DNA from: Cyclobacterium salsum
GTDB taxonomy: Bacteria; Bacteroidota; Bacteroidia; Cytophagales; Cyclobacteriaceae
DNA length: 64,000 nucleotides
Reading direction: 5' to 3'
Assembly (NCBI RefSeq): GCF_010119245.1
Contig: NZ_WNKG01000013.1
Coordinates: forward strand, 62,001 to 126,000
Numbering within the stretch: the first letter of the stretch is position 1; the number at the start of each line of letters is the position of its first letter. Made by a program: the position numbers and the translations under genes. The notes below the pieces were generated by a model that saw nothing but the letters and a program-made list of their open reading frames with translations, was not told the DNA's origin and did not search any database. Positions 1 through 9,291 of this stretch are shown one piece after another.

Positions 1-86
1 TTTTCTAATATGATGATTTCATTTATTGACGATGATCATTTAAATCCTCCTCTATTATTTACCTATTAGGCTTTGAATATCAATAC

Positions 87-1664
87 CTAATACCTAACAC
101 CTACCTCTTCCGCCCAATTAGCGTAATCCTTAACCATTTCCTGAAGAATTTGTGGATTTTGCCCGCCAATTTCATTTAGTTCGGTGGGGTCCTTTTCCAG
201 GTCAAATAATTCCCAATCAAATTCCGGGGCTTTGGAAATGATTTTCCATTTACCTTTTCGCATGGCCTGATGCCCAAAGTGCTCCCAATACAATTCCCGG
301 TTTTGCTCCATTCGCTCCCCATTAAAAACAGGTACAAGACTTTTACCACGCAGCGGTTTTAGTTGGTTTCCCTGATAGCGCTCCGGATACGCTGTGTTGC
401 TTAACTCCAGACAGGTGGCCATGATATCCACCACATGCCCCGTTTCCTTGGTGATTCCTTTTTGTGTAATTCCATTGGGCCAATGAGCAATCATCGGAGT
501 GGCCATCCCTCCTTCTTCCAGCCACCTTTTGTACCTTCTGAAAGGCGTATTGGAAGCGATGGCCCAGGGTTTCTTAAAGGCAACGTAAGAACCGGGGTAG
601 CCGATTTCGGAATCGGGGTCATGCATGTTCCTTCCGGCAATACTTTCAGAGGAGGCTCCATTATCGGATAGGAAAACGATTAGCGTGTTGTCATACATTC
701 CATTTGCTTTTAACTCCCGGACCAATTTTCCGATTCCCTGATCCATCCGGTCCACCATGGCGGCATGAACCGTCATTCGTTTTGCCCAGTCGGCTTTATC
801 TGCCGCTGCCTCCCAGGAAGGCACCCCCTCTTCTCTTGGCGTGAGACCGAAGTGAGGGTCTAATACCCCCAGGCGAAGCTGCCTTTCGTACCGCTCCTCC
901 CGTAAAGAATCCCAGCCGATCGCATACCGGCCTTCGTACTTTCGAATATCTTCCGGTAAGGCGTGCAGGGGCCAGTGGGGTGCCGTATAGGCAAGATAAA
1001 GTAGAAAGGGCTTCCCAGGTTTGCTTTCCCCATGCTCCCGTATAAATTGCACCGCATGGTCTGAAAAGGCATCCGTCATGTAAAAGTCATCTTTGGGAGG
1101 CTCCCAGGGGTCGTCGTCCAGGGCCATTTGGCGTAGGCGTTCAGAGCCTTTGTCTAGCTCAAAATAGCTACTGCCACCACTGATTAATCCAAAATACCGG
1201 TCAAAGCCCCGTGTTCTGGGCCAATGCTCCTTCTTCTCGCCAACATGCCATTTTCCAGACATATAGGTAGCGTAACCAGCTTTCCCAAGCACTTCCGCAA
1301 TCGTAATGGATTCCGTATTCAGAAAGCCCTGGTAGGGGCTGGGTTCCGGGTCGCTGGACACCGAACTGACCATCCCTCCCATACCGGCTTCATGGGGGTA
1401 CAAACCCGTCAGCAGGGAGGCTCTGGTAGGGCAGCACCTGGCGGCATTGTAAAACCGCTGGAACCTCAAGCCATCTTTCGCCAGGCCATCCAGGTTTGGC
1501 GTAGCGATTTCGGACCCGTAGCATCCCAAATCGGAATACCCCATATCATCTGCCATAATGATGACAATATTAGGTCTTTCATCTACCTGGGTGTTACCCG
1601 GCCTTTGACAGCTTAGTGTCAGGTACAGCAAACCCAAAAACACAAATGTTGGTTGGCTTTTCAT
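87..1664 (-). CDS. sulfatase (formylglycine-dependent), module A
   Basis: Type I sulfatase that would hydrolyse sulfate esters, probably on a glycan, in the periplasm or at the outer membrane. The 525-residue protein starts with a hydrophobic signal ending in a possible lipobox (Cys19). The metal-binding start PNIVIIMADDMGYSDLG is at about residues 31-46. The catalytic motif CCPTRASLLTG begins at Cys77, which would become formylglycine, and keeps the usual CxPxR pattern. It is the last gene of module A, 132 bases after susD, with a possible hairpin between. Overall it resembles arylsulfatase A-type enzymes. The substrate cannot be read from sequence. Length and motifs are intact, so the family call is firm. 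Confidence 0.95.
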   Translation of the reverse strand: MKSQPTFVFLGLLYLTLSCQRPGNTQVDERPNIVIIMADDMGYSDLGCYGSEIATPNLDGLAKDGLRFQRFYNAARCCPTRASLLTGLYPHEAGMGGMVSSVSSDPEPSPYQGFLNTESITIAEVLGKAGYATYMSGKWHVGEKKEHWPRTRGFDRYFGLISGGSSYFELDKGSERLRQMALDDDPWEPPKDDFYMTDAFSDHAVQFIREHGESKPGKPFLLYLAYTAPHWPLHALPEDIRKYEGRYAIGWDSLREERYERQLRLGVLDPHFGLTPREEGVPSWEAAADKADWAKRMTVHAAMVDRMDQGIGKLVRELKANGMYDNTLIVFLSDNGASSESIAGRNMHDPDSEIGYPGSYVAFKKPWAIASNTPFRRYKRWLEEGGMATPMIAHWPNGITQKGITKETGHVVDIMATCLELSNTAYPERYQGNQLKPLRGKSLVPVFNGERMEQNRELYWEHFGHQAMRKGKWKIISKAPEFDWELFDLEKDPTELNEIGGQNPQILQEMVKDYANWAEEVGVRY

Positions 1665-1750
1665 TGGAAATGATGGATAGGGTGGTTTTGGAAATATTTC
1701 TGGTTATCCTTTACCTCAAAATGGATCGTATTTAATAGCGTGAAAGTAAA

Positions 1751-1780
1751 GAGGCCACCGATTGCTGGACCGGGAGCCTC
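1751..1780 (-). terminator. hairpin between susD A and the sulfatase gene
   Basis: The outer arms GAGGC and GCCTC enclose a second partial pairing (CCGG against CGG). On the minus strand the hairpin is followed by TTTACTTT, on the plus strand by TTATCTTTTA. It lies in the 132-base gap after susD, so it could reduce transcription into the sulfatase gene. The stem is interrupted and the T-run is short, so this is weak. Confidence 0.3.
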
Positions 1781-1796
1781 TTATCTTTTATAAACA

Positions 1797-3434
1797 TCAA
1801 TAACCCGGATTTTGGGAAAATTCTCCCGGGTTACCTACCCGGTCAATTTGGGTCTGGGGGATTGGCCTAACCAGGTGCATGTCTTGGATATTGGGTGCTG
1901 CATCCAAATTGTGCTGCCGTACCCTTTCCAACAGGGTCCCGGTACGCTTCAAGTCATACCAGCGGTGCTTTTCGCCGATCAATTCCCGAGCCCTCTCTTC
2001 CAGTATAAAATCCAGATCAATGTCTCCCGGAGCCACCTGCATTTCTTCCTCCATACCAGGCAGGGCGGCGCGGGTTCTCAGCACATTTATATAATCAGCG
2101 GCACCACCATTGTCATTCTGTCTCCAGGCCGCTTCACACGCAATCAGGTACATTTCTGCCAACCTTATCACCGGAAAGTCTCGTCTTCCTGCTGTTTCGT
2201 TGATGCTGGGTCGCAGGGGATCCAGAAACTTCAATAAGGAAGGGTAATTTCTGCGCTGATTGGTACCGATTTCCTGATAGGCGCTGACATCTCCTATCCA
2301 GTTGCCCTTGTAATCGATGATCCAGTAGGGGGCCGCCTGTTTAACTTCGTCCGGAACCGGCTCCATGACGATATGGATGGCCGTATCACCCGGGTTAACC
2401 TGATGGCCATTGATTTCGGCAGAGATATTGGCATACCAAACGGTCTTGAAAGACCCGTTCCAGCGGGCATCTTTTTCACGGTCATACAGACTAAAAAGGT
2501 AATTGGTGGGTAAAAACCGCTGGAATGGCCTGCCATTCTCCGTATCCCGGACCATGGCAGGATTAAAGGTATAATCAAATATAAAATACAGGTGGCCTGA
2601 ATTCCCCGGTCCATTCAGCAAGGGATCATCAGTAAACTGTACCGTCCAGATAAATTCACTATTGTCCTCATTATTGATATCCCACAAGTCACCGTAAGGG
2701 GTCACCAAATCAAAACTATAATTGTTAATGACATTGCTGGCTAACCTTTCTGCTTCTTCCCAATTACCCAGGGTCAGCTGAACCCTGGCCAGCAATCCCT
2801 CGGCAGCCGCCTTGAAAGCCCTTCCGGGTTCGGATGCACTTTCGGGTAAATTGGCAACGGCGAATTCCAGGTCCGGAAGAATGCCATTTTCATAAATGGT
2901 ATTAACCGGGGTCCTGTTGGCTTCTGTTTCCACCCCTGCTGTTTCATCCAGGGAAAAATGCACCTCTCCCCATTGCTGCACCAGGTGGAAATAATACAAA
3001 GCCCTCAGGAAACGCGCCTCGCCTTCGATTTCTGCCTTTCTTTGTTCAGATAATCCGGTGGCATCCTGAACCCTGTTAACTACTGTATTACATTGGTTTA
3101 CACCGATATAAAGGTTATTCCAGATATTCGTTACCGTTCCACTGGTTCCCAGAAAATTGGGAGAATAATTATTAATATGTGGATTATTGGCAATGCCGCC
3201 AAAACCATTGGTGAAGATATCGGTGCCGGTAACGGTCAGGAAAAAACCATTTTGTTGCCCGTAAAAATTCCTCAATCTGGTATAGGAAGCTTTGAGGCCA
3301 TCTTCGATACCTGCTGCGGTGACATAATATCCATCTGCTGTGGCCAGACTTACCGGATCCTCGATCAGGACCTCCTCACAAGCGCTTAAACCAATTAAAA
3401 GCGTTAGTCCGAGTATTAATGCTATATTTTTCAT
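1797..3434 (-). CDS. SusD/RagB-family glycan-binding lipoprotein, module A
   Basis: Surface lipoprotein that captures glycan and hands it to its SusC partner. The 545-residue protein has a lipoprotein signal (LSAC, Cys19), followed by the acidic residues often seen after the anchoring cysteine of exported Bacteroidota lipoproteins. The family C-terminus is clear: a LILEERARELIGEKHRWYD-like block near residues 480-500 and a final NPGEFSQNPGY. It lies 12 bases downstream of the susC gene, so the two are co-transcribed. Size is normal for the family. Ligand unknown; the adjoining sulfatase suggests a sulfated glycan, which is an inference. Confidence 0.95.
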   Translation of the reverse strand: MKNIALILGLTLLIGLSACEEVLIEDPVSLATADGYYVTAAGIEDGLKASYTRLRNFYGQQNGFFLTVTGTDIFTNGFGGIANNPHINNYSPNFLGTSGTVTNIWNNLYIGVNQCNTVVNRVQDATGLSEQRKAEIEGEARFLRALYYFHLVQQWGEVHFSLDETAGVETEANRTPVNTIYENGILPDLEFAVANLPESASEPGRAFKAAAEGLLARVQLTLGNWEEAERLASNVINNYSFDLVTPYGDLWDINNEDNSEFIWTVQFTDDPLLNGPGNSGHLYFIFDYTFNPAMVRDTENGRPFQRFLPTNYLFSLYDREKDARWNGSFKTVWYANISAEINGHQVNPGDTAIHIVMEPVPDEVKQAAPYWIIDYKGNWIGDVSAYQEIGTNQRRNYPSLLKFLDPLRPSINETAGRRDFPVIRLAEMYLIACEAAWRQNDNGGAADYINVLRTRAALPGMEEEMQVAPGDIDLDFILEERARELIGEKHRWYDLKRTGTLLERVRQHNLDAAPNIQDMHLVRPIPQTQIDRVGNPGEFSQNPGY

Positions 3435-3446
3435 TTCAGGAACAAT

Positions 3447-6400
3447 TTAAAATTTCAGATTCAAACCAAAAATGTACGTAGCCGTGGTAAGGGGGCTTCC
3501 TCCTCCCACAATGCCATTGGACGTTTCAGGATCTACCTTTGAATAAGGCGAAAAAATAAATGCATTGTTTACAGTAGAATAAATCCTGGCAGAGCTCATG
3601 CCCAATTTACTGATCCAATTCGCGTTGAAATTGTATCCAAGCGCAATGTTCCGGATCTTAATGTAGGATCCATCAAAATACCGCACCGCATCCGAATAGA
3701 GCGGTGCCTCTCCTGCATTGGGTCGCGGGATAGCATTGCTTGGATTGTCAGTTGTCCAATAATCCATATTGATGGCATTGTACCTCCCCTGCCAGTTGTT
3801 TCCCCCCAAATTATGGTAGTCACTTCTCAGCATTTGGCCCATCCGCGCATGTACTAATACCGATAGGTCAAACCCCTTAAAGGATACCCGGTTGGTCAAA
3901 CCTCCTGACCAGTTGGGTACGGTAGAACCCAGGACTTTTCGGTCGTCTGCATTGATATTTCCATCCGGTTGCTTGGTCAGTTCTCCGTCCTCATTCCTTC
4001 CATTCACATCATTGATGCGAATATCACCGGGCTGCTGTCCAAAGTCAGCTGCCAGGTCTGCCTCGTCAGACTGCCAGATACCCGCCTGATCAAAACTATA
4101 AAAAACATTGACAGGCTCGCCGATAAACCACTGATTGCCCACATCGTCACTTTGACCTTCAAACAGTTCCGTAATTTGTTCGCGGTTGGAAAAAACGTTC
4201 ATGCTCACATCCCATCGGAACCCGGAGGGGCGGTTGAGCAAATTGGCATTAGCCGAAAGCTCCCAGCCCGAGTTTCGGGTACTTCCAATATTTTGCAATA
4301 CCGAATTGTAACCAGAGGTAATGGGAAGCAAGCGGGCGAGCAGCAAATCACTGGTATTGGTGATGTAATATTCCAGGGATCCGCTTATTCGATCCTCCAA
4401 AAACCCATAATCCAATCCAACATTAACCGTCTTCGAAATCTCCCACCTCAAATCCGGGTTTGGAATAAGGTTATTCCCGTACCCAAATCCAGCATTGCTT
4501 CCAAAAATATAGGTAGTGCGTTCCAAGCCGCCCAAGGTCTGAAACGGGTCAATAGCGGTATTACCCACCTCTCCGTAGCCGGCGCGAAGTTTGAGAAACG
4601 ACACCTGGCTACCTTGTAAAAACGACTCTTCTGTCAGGATATAGCCTGCAGAAAAGGCCGGAAAAAAGGCCCATTTATTTCCTTCTGCCAAGCGGGAAGA
4701 ACCGTCTGCCCGACCGGTCAGGGTAAACAGAAACTTGTCATCAAAACGATAATTGACACGCCCCATATAGGACATCAGGCCCCAATCGCCCAGGGAACTA
4801 CCGATGCCAGTGATCGTAGAGGAGCTGCCCAAATCATAAAAAAGAGATTTCTCGATGGGTATATCTTGCCCGGATAAAGACGATTCTTCAAATCGACTGG
4901 CCTGAATGGAAAACAAACCGACCAAATTCAACGCATGTTTGCCAAAAGTTCGGTCGTAAGAAAGAATGTTTTCCTGGGTATAGGCAAAGTCCAGGTCGTT
5001 TTCTACAGATCCTTGATTAATATTCCCTTCAAGCCTACCCGTATACCTTCCCCTTCGCGCTATGTTAAAGTCAGGTCCGTAGTTTACACGCAGTTTTAAA
5101 TGATCGTTGAACTGGTATTCGGCGAAAATATTAGCGAATATCCGGTTCCTGCGGGTTTCATCCACATATTGATAGGGTTGGTAATTTAACAAGGGATTGG
5201 CCAGCAGTCCTTCCCGGGGATTGGGAAAAGCCAGGAAATTTCCTTCTTCGTCCGTAGGTCCTACTAGTGGAGAATAACCCAGCGAGTTGTTATAAGGCGC
5301 ATTGGACATCTGGTTCCGCTCGCTAAGGCTGACCGTTCCGCTCAGGCCCAATCGAAGTTTATCTGTCAATTGCGATTCCAGGTTCACCCTGACCGAAGTT
5401 CGTTCAAAATTGGTACCCGGAATGTAGCCGTCTTCATTAAAAAAAGAACCGGATACGTAATAATTGATCTTATCCGTTCCACCACTTACAGACACCTGGT
5501 GGTCCTGCTGGCTTCCCGACTGAATTGCCAAATCCAACCAGTCGGTAAACCTGCCTGCCTGTAGGTTTTCGATTTCTAACGGTGCGAGAAAATTGCCGTC
5601 AAAACTGGGATCATCTCCTGCATGTCCCCTGGCGATTCTGGAATAGGCCGCAAACTCCTGCCCATTCATCAGGTTCAGGTCTTGAATGGGTTGCTTGACC
5701 CCATAATACCCATCGTAGCTGATGACGGCTTTCCCAGTCTTGCCCCTTTTGGTGGTAATCAAAACCACACCATTAGCACCCCTGGAACCATAGATGGCCA
5801 CCGCACTGGCATCTTTTAATACTTCCATGGATTCAATATCGTTGGGGTTAAAATCACTGATATTGGCACTAGTAGGGATGCCATCAATGACATACAGCGG
5901 ATTATTGGAGGCATTGATCGACCGGTTGCCCCGGATACGGATTTGTACCGGAGAGCCAGGAGAACCGTTGGCCCGGACGATGTCCACCCCTGCCAGCCTT
6001 CCCTGGGATTGTTCCAGGAAATTTCCTGCCGGTGTTTCCTTCAGGTCCTCGCTGGACACGGAGGAAATCGCACCTGTGAGATCGCTTTTTCGCTGGGTTC
6101 CGTAGCCGACTACCACCACTTCTTCCAGATCAGACTGATCTTCCTCCAAGACAATATCCAGATTGGTTTGATTGGCGACGGTAATTCTCTGGGATTGGTA
6201 GCCGATAAAAGAAATCAATATTACCTCGCCTTCATCGGCATCGATAGTGAAATTACCATCGATATCGGTCACCGTCCCCTGGTTGGTGCCTTCCACAATG
6301 ACGGTTGCTCCCGGAATAGGCTGGCCAGTTTCGTCCGCCACGGTCCCCGTAATTTCAATCCAGTCTTCCTCAAGCTCTCCATTGTTTGAAAGGTAATCAG

Positions 6401-6776
6401 TCAGTTTAAGGGGTACCATACCTTTGTGTCGGGTCACAAAAATATTTTCATTGACCCTTTTAAAATCAAAATTCACCTGCTCGGTTAGTTTTTGAAGGAT
6501 GGTTTTTAGATCTGCGGTCATGTTTAAAGTAACCCTGGAATCATCCCTGGCTACTTCCTGGTTGTAGGCAAACACAAAATCGGTTTGTTTTTCCAGGTGA
6601 GAAAGTACCCTGACCAGTTTTTGGTTATGGGCGCTTAACGTGACCTGGTAATCCTCCAGGCCTTGACTGGAGGAGGGTGCTGCCATGATGGACTGAATGA
6701 GCAGCATCTGTAGCAGGAAATACTTCAAGGTTCGTTTGGAGTAAAACACAATTAGCCTTAGTAAATTAATTTTCAT
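3447..6776 (-). CDS. SusC/RagA TonB-dependent transporter with STN signalling domain, module A
   Basis: Outer-membrane glycan importer of 1109 residues. In order: signal segment (about 12-32), STN domain (about 45-115, including QTDFVFAYNQEVA), carboxypeptidase-regulatory-like domain (about 141-215), a TonB-box-like EEVVVVGYGTQRKSDL at about 218, plug, and a long barrel ending in aromatic LKF. The STN domain is the part that, in transporters of this kind, touches a FecR-type anti-sigma factor. An fecR and an ECF sigma gene lie immediately upstream, which supports trans-envelope signalling. The first 30 codons and the leader are nearly identical to those of the second susC at 25574-28951, showing duplication of the module. 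Confidence 0.96.
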   Translation of the reverse strand: MKINLLRLIVFYSKRTLKYFLLQMLLIQSIMAAPSSSQGLEDYQVTLSAHNQKLVRVLSHLEKQTDFVFAYNQEVARDDSRVTLNMTADLKTILQKLTEQVNFDFKRVNENIFVTRHKGMVPLKLTDYLSNNGELEEDWIEITGTVADETGQPIPGATVIVEGTNQGTVTDIDGNFTIDADEGEVILISFIGYQSQRITVANQTNLDIVLEEDQSDLEEVVVVGYGTQRKSDLTGAISSVSSEDLKETPAGNFLEQSQGRLAGVDIVRANGSPGSPVQIRIRGNRSINASNNPLYVIDGIPTSANISDFNPNDIESMEVLKDASAVAIYGSRGANGVVLITTKRGKTGKAVISYDGYYGVKQPIQDLNLMNGQEFAAYSRIARGHAGDDPSFDGNFLAPLEIENLQAGRFTDWLDLAIQSGSQQDHQVSVSGGTDKINYYVSGSFFNEDGYIPGTNFERTSVRVNLESQLTDKLRLGLSGTVSLSERNQMSNAPYNNSLGYSPLVGPTDEEGNFLAFPNPREGLLANPLLNYQPYQYVDETRRNRIFANIFAEYQFNDHLKLRVNYGPDFNIARRGRYTGRLEGNINQGSVENDLDFAYTQENILSYDRTFGKHALNLVGLFSIQASRFEESSLSGQDIPIEKSLFYDLGSSSTITGIGSSLGDWGLMSYMGRVNYRFDDKFLFTLTGRADGSSRLAEGNKWAFFPAFSAGYILTEESFLQGSQVSFLKLRAGYGEVGNTAIDPFQTLGGLERTTYIFGSNAGFGYGNNLIPNPDLRWEISKTVNVGLDYGFLEDRISGSLEYYITNTSDLLLARLLPITSGYNSVLQNIGSTRNSGWELSANANLLNRPSGFRWDVSMNVFSNREQITELFEGQSDDVGNQWFIGEPVNVFYSFDQAGIWQSDEADLAADFGQQPGDIRINDVNGRNEDGELTKQPDGNINADDRKVLGSTVPNWSGGLTNRVSFKGFDLSVLVHARMGQMLRSDYHNLGGNNWQGRYNAINMDYWTTDNPSNAIPRPNAGEAPLYSDAVRYFDGSYIKIRNIALGYNFNANWISKLGMSSARIYSTVNNAFIFSPYSKVDPETSNGIVGGGSPLTTATYIFGLNLKF

Positions 6777-6852
6777 AATTTTAAATGTTTATTGTTAATT
6801 GTTGATGGGTACTACCCGTTGCTAGTGTCCGGGGCTGTTACCGCAGCTCCGG
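6777..6852 (-). promoter_or_regulatory. conserved susC leader with two hairpins (copy A)
   Basis: Immediately upstream of the susC start a 22-base block (containing AATAAACATTTAAAATT on the minus strand) is identical to the same position before the second susC. Upstream of it lie a small hairpin (GGGT-AGT-ACCC, 6807-6817) and a larger one (6829-6852, arms CCGGAGCTG and CAGCCCCGG, one non-Watson-Crick pair). Neither is followed by a T-run, so they are not intrinsic terminators. They may act on translation, mRNA processing or stability between fecR and susC. The role is inferred; the sequence conservation is seen directly. Confidence 0.6.
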
Positions 6853-6891
6853 ATTCATTGCTGGTTATTTTTCCATAGGCATCTTTTGCGG

Positions 6892-7866
6892 TTAAAATTT
6901 ACATCTCTTATAATATATTTTCATGCTTCTCCCTTCACCCGGTTCGTACTCAAATTCCACTACGTTTTTAAGGCTATACAATACATGGTAAAGACTACGA
7001 TTGATATAGTTAGCCCTTACCAGACAGTCCCCTTCCTTATAGCCCTCCAATTCGATCTCCATGCTATACACCTCTTCCAGTCGCTCCACTACCCGGTCAA
7101 AAGGAAGCAAATCAAAACTGATAGACTCGGAACGCCAGCCAAGGTACCGGTCTACATCTATGGATTCGACCGAAACGTTATGGTTTATTTTGTCCACTAC
7201 CGCCATTTGCCTTGGACTCAACACCAGGTATTGCTCCGTTGCCTCTCTGATATCATGGTTTTCCCTTACCCCTACACTGCCACTGGCCACGGCAATCTCC
7301 ACTTTATCGTCGCGATAGGCATTCACGTTGAATGAGGTGCCTAACACTTTGGTCTCTACCTCATTTACTTCGACCACAAAAGGACGGGAGGCATTATGGG
7401 CTATTTCGAAAAAAGCCTCTCCTTCCAGGGAAACTCTCCTTTCATCGGACTCAAACGGATCCGGAAAACTCAATTTACTACTTACGTTTAGGTGCACTTT
7501 GCTGCCATCCCTTAGGGTAATGGTTGCCTTTTGCCTTTCATTGGTAGTTCGCTCTTCCATTTGAGCAGAAAAGGCGGCATCGCTAGCAGGAAGTAAAACA
7601 AAGGCAATCACTACTATCCCAACTAAGGCTACTGCCATTATTCCCAACATTCTGGATACCGATTCATAATTCTTTTGGGGCTTTAATTCCAGCTCTATCT
7701 TTGCCTTGATGCTGTCCCTGATTTCCTCCTCCGTGGCATCCAGCTTCCGATGCAATCCCCTACGTTCCAACCGCTCAAAAATGGCATCAATCAGCCCGTC
7801 TTCACGTTCAGATGTAAGACCACGAATCTGCTTTTCCAATAGCTCTAAAAGTACGTGTTTACTCAT
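6892..7866 (-). CDS. FecR-family anti-sigma factor, module A
   Basis: Inner-membrane anti-sigma factor of about 324 residues. It has a cytoplasmic N-terminal helix region, one membrane segment (about LGIMAVALVGIVVIAFVLL), then a periplasmic FecR domain (containing TERQKATITLRDGSKVHLN-like strands) and a C-terminal DUF4974-like domain that would meet the SusC STN domain. A GTG at 7896 would add ten residues. The ATG at 7866 is preferred because MSKHVLLELLEKQ matches the usual beginning of the family, but neither start has a clear ribosome-binding site. It lies between the sigma gene and susC, the standard order of such circuits. Confidence 0.93.
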   Translation of the reverse strand: MSKHVLLELLEKQIRGLTSEREDGLIDAIFERLERRGLHRKLDATEEEIRDSIKAKIELELKPQKNYESVSRMLGIMAVALVGIVVIAFVLLPASDAAFSAQMEERTTNERQKATITLRDGSKVHLNVSSKLSFPDPFESDERRVSLEGEAFFEIAHNASRPFVVEVNEVETKVLGTSFNVNAYRDDKVEIAVASGSVGVRENHDIREATEQYLVLSPRQMAVVDKINHNVSVESIDVDRYLGWRSESISFDLLPFDRVVERLEEVYSMEIELEGYKEGDCLVRANYINRSLYHVLYSLKNVVEFEYEPGEGRSMKIYYKRCKF

Positions 7867-8015
7867 GCCTAAGGGTCCATTTAAAAGGATAGACACAAAA
7901 GGAAGCCCTACTACGTACGTCTCTTGGATATTTTTACTCGTTTCCGTACGAAAAAAATAAAATAAATTATTGATTTAATAGATAGCAACGAAATATTAAT
8001 TAAATATTAAACCTA

Positions 8016-8027
8016 AAAATCGGTTTT
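8016..8027. promoter_or_regulatory. near-palindromic AAAATCGGTTTT box
   Basis: AAAATCGGTTTT pairs at 10 of 12 positions with its own reverse complement and has the central CG typical of LacI-type operators. It lies between the ECF sigma and fecR genes. An identical 12-mer occurs at 12097-12108, upstream of another outer-membrane protein gene. The composition is AT-rich, so chance is possible. Confidence 0.25.
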
Positions 8028-8054
8028 TCGAAGTATCCTTTCCCCTAAACGGAA

Positions 8055-8588
8055 TTACCAAAAATAAATTTGCCCGAGGTTTTTTTTAATAAATTTCAAA
8101 GCCTTGTGGATTTGGGTTTCCACCGTTCGGACAGAAAGATTTAACTGGTGAGCGATTTCCTGGTTGCTCTGAAAATTATCCCTGCTCATAATAAAGACCT
8201 CCTGGCACCGGGAGGGCAGGCTGCTGATACTTTCCCGAATGAGCCGTTCGGTTTCTTTTTCTTCCATCAGCAGGTCAGCATTCACTTCTTCCACAAGATT
8301 AGAAACATACTCCTCTAATGGAAAGCTAATCTTCCTGTCTCTAATCAGATTGGAAACACCATATTTGGCAGATTTAAATAGATAATTTTCCAATTGATTG
8401 ATCTTTTTGGCCTGCCTTCTCCGCCAAAGTTTCACAAAAACCTCCTGCACGATATCCTCACTTTGGTACCTATCACCAGAAAGTTTATAAACATATAAAA
8501 AGAGCCGTTTCCAGTACTTCCGATAAATGCCATCAAAAGCCTTTTTGTCTCCTTCATAAAGCTTCAGGCAAAGCTCCTGGTCGGTCAT
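8055..8588 (-). CDS. ECF RNA polymerase sigma factor, module A
   Basis: Extracytoplasmic-function sigma factor of 177 residues. Region 2 is seen in FDGIYRKYWKRLFLYVYKLSG and SEDIVQEVFVKLWRRR, region 4 in LPSRCQEVFIMSRDNFQSNQEIAHQLNLSVRTVETQI. It is the first gene of module A and is followed after 158 bases by its probable anti-sigma gene fecR. Its target promoters are not proven; by analogy with FecI-like circuits it should drive the susC/susD/sulfatase genes. It is clearly related to the second sigma factor at 30202-30789, and both end in the same QIYFW stretch. Confidence 0.95.
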   Translation of the reverse strand: MTDQELCLKLYEGDKKAFDGIYRKYWKRLFLYVYKLSGDRYQSEDIVQEVFVKLWRRRQAKKINQLENYLFKSAKYGVSNLIRDRKISFPLEEYVSNLVEEVNADLLMEEKETERLIRESISSLPSRCQEVFIMSRDNFQSNQEIAHQLNLSVRTVETQIHKALKFIKKNLGQIYFW

Positions 8589-8777
8589 TAGTTATTGGGT
8601 TTAATTGACTTGTACTGGAAAAGGTAATGATTTTTTTCCTTTAACCAAAAGAACAAGCTCCTACTAAATAATTAAAAACCTGGAACGCAAAAACCAAAAA
8701 AACCTTCAGCAGGACGTTGGAGTTCATCTCACTGAAGGTAAGGGTAATTTGATCAGTTATGATCCGGTTGGTAACAG

Positions 8778-9176
8778 TTATAATGCTTCAGCTCCAGCCT
8801 TTGCCACCTCGCGATCATCTTCCACTGTGCTTCCGGAAACACCGATAGCTCCCAGGATTGTCCCCTCCTGATTCTTCAAAACCAACCCACCGGGAAAGGT
8901 AATCAACCCCTGATTGGAGTGTTCTATATTATAGAGGGGGGCTCCAGGCTGTACCAAAGGGCTTAACTGCTCGGTATCCATAGTGAAGTACATGGCGGTT
9001 TTTGCCTTTTTGATACTGATGTCTACCGAGCCCAGCCAGGCACCGTCCATCCGGGCGAATGCCGTAAGGTTTGCACCCGTATCGACGACGCAAATATCCA
9101 TCTTTGTATCAATAGCCGCCGCTTTCCTTTTTGCTGCTTCAATTACTTTTTCAGCTTGTGTCAGGGTAATGTTCAT
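8778..9176 (-). CDS. GlcG/HbpS (DUF336)-family protein
   Basis: Small protein of 132 residues of the GlcG/HbpS family. Conserved pieces are LTQAEKVIEAAKRKAAAI at the start, the central VVDTGANLTAFARMDGA, and the C-terminal PGGLVLKNQEGTILGAIGVSGS. Members bind small ligands such as haem or accompany glycolate or cobalamin-related enzymes; which applies here cannot be told. There is no signal peptide, so it is probably cytosolic. It stands between the module A sigma gene and an outer-membrane barrel gene, with gaps of over 100 bases on both sides, so it may be its own transcription unit. Confidence 0.88.
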   Translation of the reverse strand: MNITLTQAEKVIEAAKRKAAAIDTKMDICVVDTGANLTAFARMDGAWLGSVDISIKKAKTAMYFTMDTEQLSPLVQPGAPLYNIEHSNQGLITFPGGLVLKNQEGTILGAIGVSGSTVEDDREVAKAGAEAL

Positions 9177-9291
9177 GATTTTGAGGGTTTTATATATTAG
9201 TATTTATTCTTGTTGTTGCTGGCTTAGAAGATAAATATAACAAATATTCGCCATCAAACGATGCCATTAGGACAGATGTTCCTATACTCCA

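Noticed and set aside
1-86. Gene beginning near 40 on the minus strand after GGAGGA
   Set aside because: ATG after a good ribosome-binding-like sequence, but the frame stops after six codons.
3969-4619. Plus-strand frame of 216 codons inside susC
   Set aside because: Antisense to a conserved TonB-dependent transporter; no start signal and no domain.
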